A DNA stretch of 8,841 bases from JAHECQ01 sp047638695 (GTDB lineage Bacteria > Actinomycetota > Acidimicrobiia > Acidimicrobiales > SZUA-35): assembly GCA_047638695.1 (NCBI GenBank), contig JBLINY010000160.1:1-8841 (forward strand), written 5' to 3'. Each line of letters begins with the position of its first letter. The first letter of the stretch is position 1. Below, in pieces: positions 3,791 to 8,841 of this stretch. The notes below the pieces were generated by a model. The model did no database searches. It had not been told where the DNA came from and saw only the letters and a program-made list of their open reading frames with translations. Made by a program: the position numbers and the translations under genes.

Positions 3791-5848
3791 TCAGTCGATC
3801 AGCAGTGGCGGGACCGGGAGGCGAACCGCGTCGGCGACGACTCGGATCAGCTCCGCTTCGTCGGCCGTGGTCCGATGATCCTGGAGGACGAGTGCCGCCG
3901 CTCCTTCCACAAAATGCTGGCGGCCGGGTCGATCCAAGCGGGATAGGTCGCCCAGGGCGGCGTCGATCACCTCGAACGTCAACGTCTCGAGAGCCGGAAC
4001 CGGGTGAGCTTGCACGCCGATTGCGTCCAGGGCAGCTTCGTACGCGCTCTGGGCCTGGCCCGGTCCGGAGCTGTTGAACCAAGAGAGCACGGCGTACACC
4101 GTGGTGGCCTGGCTCTGAAGGTCGGTGATTTTGGCATTGTGGCGAGCGGAGCCGTCGTCGTGCTGGTCTTCCAGGTGTCGGAGCATCACGCGACGAAGGA
4201 TCCACCGGAACAGATCCTGGTCCGGGCGGGAACTCTCCATGGCCCGGATCGCCTCGGCTAGGGACAGTTTGTATTCGTACGGTGTCTCGCGGATCGAGTG
4301 GAGCGCGATATCGATGGCCGGTAGCTGCAGCCGCCGGTCCAGACCGGATATGACCTTGCTCGCCGCGTCGAGATAGTCCGGGTCCATCGAGATCGTCTTG
4401 CCTGCGAAGTCGAGCTGGTGGGGGCGCAGCAGTCGGTCGGTCGAGACCAACGAACCGATGACGGCTGCCACTGCTCCTTGGCGAGTATGGAGGTAGTTCT
4501 GCGTCTCCTCCGGGATGTCGGCCAACAGACTTCGGGCGTAGGCAATGTGGGCATCGCTGGGACCGTCGTAGGAAGGGCCACCCACCCGTTGCTCCGGGCC
4601 TACGCCGCCGACACCGCTCACTGGGGCATCGCCAACTGCGGCACCGCTGGTCCCGGCACTGCTCGTTAAGGCACCGGTCGTTCCAGCACCGCCGTCTGCG
4701 CCGGCCAGGAGTATGGCGGGATCGATGGGAAGTCCCATGTTCGGCATCCCAGGGATGGCGATATGGCCGGGTAGTGCTCCACCCCATCGGTCATTCGGCC
4801 CAGCCGCGTTTCGACCGCCTTGGGCATTTGCTCCGCCGGTCGACGCGGCGGCCGGAACGGGGTCGAGCGCCCCGAATTGGCCGTCCCAGCTCGGTATCAA
4901 TTTGCCGATCCGGGACTTGAGCGGTGGATGGGAGGCGAAGCCGCCTCCGAAAGCCGAGCTGAAGAACAGGTGGCTGGCCTCGGTCGCATGCGCCGATCGG
5001 ATCTTGTTCTCATTGCCCATGGCCCCGATCTTGATCAGCGCTTCGCCAATGCCCGACGGATCGCGGGTGTATTGCACCGCGGAGGCGTCCGCCAGGAACT
5101 CCCGCTGGCGGGAGACTGCGGCCTGGATCATTCGGGCGAACATCGTGCCGACCGACCCGATCACGATGAGGGCGATCGCGGCCACCATCATGACCATCGC
5201 CGAATTGTCTTCCTTGCTGCGCCTTCGTGGCGCCCACCACAACGAGTGGAGCAGGATTCGGCCCAGCACCGTGATCACCGCGATGCCGAAGACCCAGCCG
5301 ATGATCTTCGTCTTGACCCTGGTGTCGCCGTTGGCGATGTGGGAGAACTCATGGGCGATTACACCCTGCAGCTCCCGGCGGTTGAGGTGGAGCAGCGCCC
5401 CTCGGGTGACCCCTATGGCAGCGTTGTCAGCCGTCCAGCCAGCGGCAAAGGCGTTGATCCCCGGTTCCTCGTCGAGCAGGAACACGGCGGGCACGGGCAT
5501 GCCGGAGGCGATGGCGATCTCCTCGACGATGTTGCTGAGCTGCTTCTCAGCCGGATCGAGCGTGTTGAAATCGACCGGCCGTCCACCTAGCGATGCTGCT
5601 ACATAGGAGCCGCCCCCACCCTTGATCTGGGCCGACTTCACCAACGATGTCCCGACGATGGCGACCGTCGTCACGGGGGCCGCGACGCCGATCGCGGCGA
5701 GAGGCTGGAACTCGCCGGAGCTGTAATAGAAGAGCGCGACCAGGAGGGCGGACACGACAACAATGATCGACGCGACGCCGAAGGCCAAGAGCAGGATCAG
5801 CCTGGCCGTGTTCTGTTTGGCTTCCTCCTGATGGGTTTGGAAGTCCAT
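3791..5848 (-). CDS. M48-family membrane metallopeptidase, HtpX-like, with C-terminal helical domain
   Basis: This 685-residue zinc metallopeptidase is predicted to sit in the cytoplasmic membrane and degrade misfolded or specific membrane proteins. Two N-terminal membrane segments (about 17-41 and 50-70) precede a cytosolic catalytic domain. The zinc site HEFSH is at 166-170 with the third ligand Glu250 in REFLAD. A second hydrophobic pair lies at about 183-203 and 217-239. SHPPLKSRI (306-314) is the conserved end of the peptidase domain. Residues about 330-435 are a Gly/Ala/Pro-rich linker. The remaining 250 residues are mostly helical, with a TerB-like look (RLQLPAIDIALHSI, LFRWILRRVMLRHL), as in long-form M48 proteins. 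The start MDFQTHQEEAKQNT is family-typical. It begins 9 bp after lemA with only a weak Shine-Dalgarno, so it is probably co-transcribed and coupled. Classical HtpX is only about 290 residues. Confidence 0.92.
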   Translation of the reverse strand: MDFQTHQEEAKQNTARLILLLAFGVASIIVVVSALLVALFYYSSGEFQPLAAIGVAAPVTTVAIVGTSLVKSAQIKGGGGSYVAASLGGRPVDFNTLDPAEKQLSNIVEEIAIASGMPVPAVFLLDEEPGINAFAAGWTADNAAIGVTRGALLHLNRRELQGVIAHEFSHIANGDTRVKTKIIGWVFGIAVITVLGRILLHSLWWAPRRRSKEDNSAMVMMVAAIALIVIGSVGTMFARMIQAAVSRQREFLADASAVQYTRDPSGIGEALIKIGAMGNENKIRSAHATEASHLFFSSAFGGGFASHPPLKSRIGKLIPSWDGQFGALDPVPAAASTGGANAQGGRNAAGPNDRWGGALPGHIAIPGMPNMGLPIDPAILLAGADGGAGTTGALTSSAGTSGAAVGDAPVSGVGGVGPEQRVGGPSYDGPSDAHIAYARSLLADIPEETQNYLHTRQGAVAAVIGSLVSTDRLLRPHQLDFAGKTISMDPDYLDAASKVISGLDRRLQLPAIDIALHSIRETPYEYKLSLAEAIRAMESSRPDQDLFRWILRRVMLRHLEDQHDDGSARHNAKITDLQSQATTVYAVLSWFNSSGPGQAQSAYEAALDAIGVQAHPVPALETLTFEVIDAALGDLSRLDRPGRQHFVEGAAALVLQDHRTTADEAELIRVVADAVRLPVPPLLID

Positions 5849-5857
5849 CTCAGTCGC

Positions 5858-6484
5858 TCAAGCTCCCGGGGGAGTGGGGCCGTCGTCGTCGTCGAACGAG
5901 ACCTGGATGTTCTCACGCTTTTCAGCTTTCTCATCGAGATCGAGGTAGGCGGAATCCTTGAAGCCGAACGTGTTCGAGAACAACACCGGCGGGAACGTCG
6001 TTTTGTAGGTCTGATAGGAGTTGACCTGGTCGTTGTAGTTCTGCCGGGCGAAGGCGATCTTGTTCTCGGTGGTCGTGAGTTCCTCGGTGAGCTGCGCCAT
6101 GTTTTGGTTGGCTTTGAGATCGGGGTAGGCCTCGGCCACGGCCATCAGCCGGCTGAGGGCTCCACCGAGCGCCCCTTCCGACGACGCCATGCGCCCCATC
6201 GCTTCGAGATTCTCCGGGTCGCCCGACACTTCGATCCTGGCCTGGGTGGCTGTCGCCCGGGCGTTGACCACGGCTTCGAGCGTCTCGCGCTCGTGGCCCA
6301 TGTAACCCTTGACCGTCTCCACGAGGTTGGGAATCAGATCGTGGCGTCGTTCGAGCTGGACATCGATCTGGGCGAAACCGTTGCGCACCCGCTCCCGAAA
6401 CTTGACGAGTTTGTTGTAGATGCTGACGGCGAAGAAGCCGATCAACACGATGACCGCGATGACGATGATGACAAAGATGAGCAT
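5858..6484 (-). CDS. lemA: LemA family protein
   Basis: This is a 208-residue LemA protein. One N-terminal membrane helix (MLIFVIIVIAVIVLIGFFAVSI, residues 1-22) is followed by the family-defining helical domain: YNKLVKFRERVRNGFAQIDVQLERRHDLIPNLVETVKGYMGHE (23-65), SEGALGGALSRLMAVAEAYPDLKAN (101-125) and FARQNYNDQVNSYQTYKTTFPPVLFSNTFGF (144-174). The acidic tail DDDDGPTPPGA is variable. The start is supported by AGGGA at 6495-6491, 6 nt before the ATG. LemA proteins form a long four-helix bundle facing outside or into the periplasm, and their genes often neighbour htpX-like M48 peptidases, as here, where the peptidase starts 9 bp downstream. The exact function is unknown; an adaptor or partner role for the protease is the usual proposal. 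Confidence 0.95.
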   Translation of the reverse strand: MLIFVIIVIAVIVLIGFFAVSIYNKLVKFRERVRNGFAQIDVQLERRHDLIPNLVETVKGYMGHERETLEAVVNARATATQARIEVSGDPENLEAMGRMASSEGALGGALSRLMAVAEAYPDLKANQNMAQLTEELTTTENKIAFARQNYNDQVNSYQTYKTTFPPVLFSNTFGFKDSAYLDLDEKAEKRENIQVSFDDDDGPTPPGA

Positions 6485-6553
6485 GACGAGTCCCTACTTG
6501 TTTGCCGCGTGAGTGTCAGGTCAATCCCGATGAACGCTAGAACCGTGACCGCG

Positions 6554-6570
6554 GGCGGTGAGTCACCGCC
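6554..6570. promoter_or_regulatory. 17-bp perfect palindrome upstream of lemA
   Basis: GGCGGTGA and TCACCGCC form perfect 8-bp arms around a single G, 70 bp upstream of the lemA start. An outer pair ACCGT (6542-6546) / ACGGT (6572-6576) adds partial symmetry. No T-run follows on either side, so it does not look like an intrinsic terminator. It may be the operator of a dimeric regulator of the lemA operon, or part of an old insertion-sequence end, since transposase debris begins about 60 bp away. Confidence 0.4.
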
Positions 6571-6631
6571 AACGGTAACGATAGTCAGACTGAGCTGAGA
6601 CCCGGTTGTGATCGAGGTGCTGCGGGACTCG

Positions 6632-6727
6632 ATTGCGGAGGCGGCAGAGTTCGCCGTGGATGCGCCGGTAGCCCGAGGTCGGGTTCTCCGTGTCCAGACG
6701 CGACACGAGACGGCGGAGCTCAGTCGC
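6632..6727 (-). pseudogene. fragment of an IS3-type transposase (OrfB region)
   Basis: Minus-strand residues reading RATELRRLVSRLDTENPT followed by SGYRRIHGELCRLRN match the segment just before the DDE core in IS3-group transposases (typical form LVLRLARENPTWGYRRIHGELVRLG). The surrounding open frame runs 6811-6563, but its ends no longer resemble the family: past RNRV the sequence leaves the expected GHRVAASTVW pattern, and no DDE core follows. It is a non-functional relic lying between the divergent lemA and rimK-like genes. Confidence 0.65.
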
Positions 6728-7003
6728 TCGCGGCGGATGGTTGCGTGGCGGCGCGAGCCACCCGAGGTGCCGTGGACCATGATCAGCGCGGCCGTCGACT
6801 TCGTGCGACAACTCTTCGCCAGGTCACCTAGCCCTGGCATCCGCCTGCGAACCACCTAAACCGACGGCTATCTCTAAGACCGATTCGTCGAATGTTATCC
6901 GACCCAGAAAACGAAGTTCGGTAACGTTTGACCCATCGATCAGATCATCGATGTCATGACGCATTCATGCCAAAAATCAGGCCTCGTCGCGTCTTTCCAG
7001 ACC

Positions 7004-7132
7004 CCTGCCGTTTCCGCAGAATGTGACTGCTGAGGTCGATCGGAGGCTGAGGCTTCGGCAGAGCGCAAGCGAGAACGCCTGAGCGAGACGGCAGGTGAAG
7101 CGCACCACACCCAAACATTAGAAGGTTCCGCA
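7004..7132 (+). promoter_or_regulatory. possible structured 5' leader of the rimK-like gene
   Basis: CCTGCCGT (7004-7011) is an exact inverted match to ACGGCAGG (7088-7095). Its core CTGCCG (7005-7010) can instead pair with CGGCAG at 7056-7061. The two pairings exclude each other, as in attenuator or riboswitch leaders. The Shine-Dalgarno GAAGG (7121-7125) lies 7 nt before the ATG. No clear -10 was identified in 6856-7003. No known riboswitch class is recognised. Confidence 0.25.
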
Positions 7133-8350
7133 ATGAGGCTCGCCATTTTGTCCCGAGCTCCCGAGAGCTACAGCACGAAACGTCTCAAGGTGGCAGCACT
7201 TGACCGAGGTCACGACGTCCGGATCCGCAACACCCTCCGGTTCGCCATCGACCTCTCCGGCGACGAGACAGACTTGCAGTATCGGGGAAAGCCAGTGGCC
7301 GACTACGACGCCGTATTGCCCCGCATCGGAGCGTCGATCACCTACTTTGGCACCGCTCTGGTGCGCCAGTTCGAGCAGATGGATGTCTATACCCCGAACT
7401 CTTCAAACGGCATCACCAATTCTCGCGACAAGCTTCGGTCGCTACAGATCCTGTCGCGCCACGACGTGCAGATTCCGGCCTCGACCTTTGTTCGTGACCG
7501 GCAGGATGCTGCAGACGCGATCAATCGGGTCGGTGGAGCGCCAGCCATCATCAAACTCCTCGAGGGGACGCAGGGCATCGGGGTGATTCTGGCGCCCGAC
7601 GCCAAGGTCGCTGAAGCGATTATCGAAACCTTGGCGAGCACGGGAACGAACGTGTTGCTGCAGCAATTCATTGCTGAGAGCAGAGGAAGCGATGTGCGGG
7701 CCCTCGTAATCGGCGATCGAGTCGTCGCAGCGATGCGCCGCACAGCTCAGGGAGATGAGTTCCGTAGCAACGTGCACCGCGGCGGCCTCGCCGAGGCGAT
7801 TGAGATTACTCCGGAGTTCGAGCGAGTCGCCGTCAAAGCTGCGCAGATCATGGGGCTACGGGTTGCCGGCGTCGACATGCTCGAGAGCGACAACGGCCCG
7901 CTGATCCTCGAAGTGAATTCTTCTCCGGGGCTTGAGGGGATCGAGACAGCGACTGGTCTCGATATCGCCGGCGCAATCATCGATCACATCGCGAACCAGG
8001 TCGCCTTCCCCGAACTCGATGTACGGCAACGCCTCTCAGTCAGCACCGGATACGGAGTGGCCGAACTGCTGATCAAGCGAGCGTCCGGATATGTCGACAA
8101 GACCATCGCCGATTCGGGCCTCCGCGACAACGACATCACCGTGCTATCGCTGCACCGGGGCACGTCGGTCATCCCGAACCCGAAATCGAGCCGTCTGCTG
8201 GAAGAAGACGATCGGTTGTTGTGCTTCGGCAACCTCGAGGCTATGCGAGGTCTCATTCCTGCTCGCCGCCGACGTCGCTCCAGGATAATGGAACTGCCCG
8301 AGGAGCCGCTGACCTCGGACCAGGACGACGAGCCAGCCGCAGCTCCATGA
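7133..8350 (+). CDS. RimK-type ATP-grasp glutamate ligase fused to a C-terminal RCK_C (TrkA_C) domain
   Basis: This is a 405-residue protein whose first 290 residues closely follow E. coli RimK, which adds glutamates to the C-terminus of ribosomal protein S6. MRLAILSRAPESYSTKRL (1-18), VLPRIGASITYFGTALVRQFE (61-81), RDKLRSLQIL (98-107), IIKLLEGTQGIGVILA (139-154) and RSNVHRGG (211-218) are preserved. So are the Mg-ATP ligands Asp248, Glu260 and Asn262 in GVDMLE and LEVNSSPGLEGIE. E. coli RimK stops near residue 300. Here residues about 305-374 form an RCK_C/TrkA_C domain (GYVDKTIADSGLRDNDITVLSL, then HRGTSVIPNP and LLEEDDRLLCFGNLEAMRGL), then a basic stretch RRRRRSR and an acidic tail. The start has GAAGG 7 nt upstream. 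Whether the substrate is S6 is not known, and no rpsF or rimB-like gene is in the window. I leave the symbol blank because of the fusion. Confidence 0.92.
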   Translation: MRLAILSRAPESYSTKRLKVAALDRGHDVRIRNTLRFAIDLSGDETDLQYRGKPVADYDAVLPRIGASITYFGTALVRQFEQMDVYTPNSSNGITNSRDKLRSLQILSRHDVQIPASTFVRDRQDAADAINRVGGAPAIIKLLEGTQGIGVILAPDAKVAEAIIETLASTGTNVLLQQFIAESRGSDVRALVIGDRVVAAMRRTAQGDEFRSNVHRGGLAEAIEITPEFERVAVKAAQIMGLRVAGVDMLESDNGPLILEVNSSPGLEGIETATGLDIAGAIIDHIANQVAFPELDVRQRLSVSTGYGVAELLIKRASGYVDKTIADSGLRDNDITVLSLHRGTSVIPNPKSSRLLEEDDRLLCFGNLEAMRGLIPARRRRRSRIMELPEEPLTSDQDDEPAAAP

Positions 8351-8409
8351 TGCTCACAATTGACCGTACACAGCGTCCCGAGATCGTTCCGCTACCTACA
8401 GGAGCCATT

Positions 8410-8664
8410 GTGTCCCTTATCGCCAAGCTCAAGTTGTCTGTGCAGTCCGTCACGTCTGACTGCGTCGAGCGGGTCAACGCCCTCGAGCGAGGTCGGGAAC
8501 GTAACAAGCTCCTCTCCGGGCTTGGCGAGCTGACCTATCGGGAACATCGAGGCGAGCTCGTCGATCAACCGGCGATCGAGAATGTACTGAGGGAACTGGG
8601 TGCTCTGGACCCAATCGACCAAGAGAACCTTGGAGACGAAACACGCGGAGAATCGGCCGGCTGA
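8410..8664 (+). CDS. small conserved-looking hypothetical protein downstream of the RimK fusion
   Basis: This predicted 84-residue cytoplasmic protein is helical and charged. It starts VSLIAKLKLSVQSVTSDC (initiator read as Met), and its middle, ERGRERNKLLSGLGELTYREHRGE, resembles the RxxLLxELGELYY-type helix seen in small actinobacterial proteins of unknown function. The C-terminus is acidic. I favour GTG 8410-8412 because AGGAG (8400-8404) lies 5 nt upstream. The same frame is open from an ATG at 8347 that overlaps the ligase stop (ATGA), which would give 105 residues. Either way it directly follows the RimK fusion on the same strand and is probably in its operon. No function can be assigned; a helper or substrate of the ligase is only a guess. 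Confidence 0.65.
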   Translation: MSLIAKLKLSVQSVTSDCVERVNALERGRERNKLLSGLGELTYREHRGELVDQPAIENVLRELGALDPIDQENLGDETRGESAG

Positions 8665-8736
8665 GCGTTCCATGGTGCGCTTTGCGGCTCGTCGGCCTCC
8701 GACCTCTCCTCCGACGTCAAGGGTGACTATCGGAGT

Positions 8737-8841
8737 GACGCGCTCGGCAGATAGGACGCGCTCGGCAGATAGGACGCGCTCGGCAGATAGGACGCGCTCG
8801 GCAGATAGGACGCGCTCGGCAGATAGGACGCGCTCGGCAGA
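8737..8841. repeat. perfect 18-bp tandem repeat, at least 5.8 copies, cut by the window end
   Basis: The unit GACGCGCTCGGCAGATAG is repeated without a mismatch at 8737, 8755, 8773, 8791 and 8809, and a sixth copy (8827 on) is truncated at the right edge. Because 18 is a multiple of three, one plus-strand frame reads a stop (TAG) in every unit and all minus-strand frames stay open. CTATC at 8727-8731 can pair with GATAG of the first unit (8750-8754). Perfect identity implies recent expansion or active homogenisation. It begins 72 bp after the small gene. It does not look like a CRISPR array, as there are no spacers. Confidence 0.95.

Noticed and set aside
3774..4787. 337-residue minus-strand open frame inside the M48 gene
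   Set aside because: Arg/Pro/Gly-rich shadow frame caused by high GC on the same strand as the M48 gene; no family resemblance.
4713..5606. 297- and 256-residue plus-strand open frames opposite the M48 gene
   Set aside because: Antisense shadows of a clear metallopeptidase with HEFSH and membrane helices; no starts, domains or membrane logic of their own.
5831..6598. 255-residue plus-strand open frame opposite lemA
   Set aside because: Antisense shadow of the highly conserved LemA frame; ends in low-complexity Asp/Glu/His from the antisense of its membrane helix.
8392..8841. Minus-strand frame open from the right edge through the tandem repeat and opposite the small gene
   Set aside because: No family resemblance over 8392-8673, and it opposes a better-supported plus-strand gene; openness through the repeat follows from its 18-bp period and lack of minus-strand stops. 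It should be re-examined if sequence beyond 8841 shows a gene.
8737..8841. CRISPR array
   Set aside because: The repeats are contiguous with no spacers and the unit is only 18 bp.

Overview
The window looks like chromosomal DNA from a high-GC Actinomycetota. The signs are GC-rich coding, RimK and LemA/M48 sequences of an actinobacterial flavour, GTG starts, and -10 boxes placed directly in front of start codons, as in leaderless actinobacterial genes. An Acidimicrobiia-like lineage is possible, but the sequence does not prove a genus. It reads as an accessory region: stress and maintenance genes interleaved with broken pieces of three different mobile-element genes.

Layout. 1-230 has no firm gene; a weak partial reading frame leaves the left edge on the minus strand, and a small terminator-like hairpin lies at 165-184. 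231-677 (-) is a SnoaL/NTF2-fold protein. 968-1524 (-) and 1767-2329 (+) are two paralogous, divergent RHH-antitoxin/MazF-toxin modules sharing a 242-bp promoter region. 2375-2830 (-) is a decayed tyrosine integrase (catalytic Tyr changed to Cys, frameshift in the C-terminus). 2895-3495 (+) is a third MazEF-like module of a different subtype. 3676-3762 (-) is a fragment of an IS6-family transposase. 3791-6484 (-) is a two-gene lemA/M48-peptidase (HtpX-like) operon. 6632-6727 (-) is a fragment of an IS3-type transposase. 7133-8350 (+) is a RimK-type glutamate ligase fused to a C-terminal RCK_C/TrkA_C domain, followed by a small conserved-looking protein at 8410-8664. From 8737 to the right edge runs a perfect 18-bp tandem repeat, cut by the window end.

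How the parts relate. The three toxin-antitoxin modules are each a translationally coupled antitoxin-toxin pair. Each antitoxin has a TANNNT box only 6-7 nt before its ATG, which suggests leaderless, autoregulated antitoxin messages. The lemA/M48 pair is a membrane quality-control type operon bracketed by transposase debris. The RimK fusion is the most unusual single protein: a post-translational glutamate ligase joined to a domain that in K+ channel regulators senses small ligands such as c-di-AMP. No complete mobile element, tRNA, rRNA or CRISPR array was seen.
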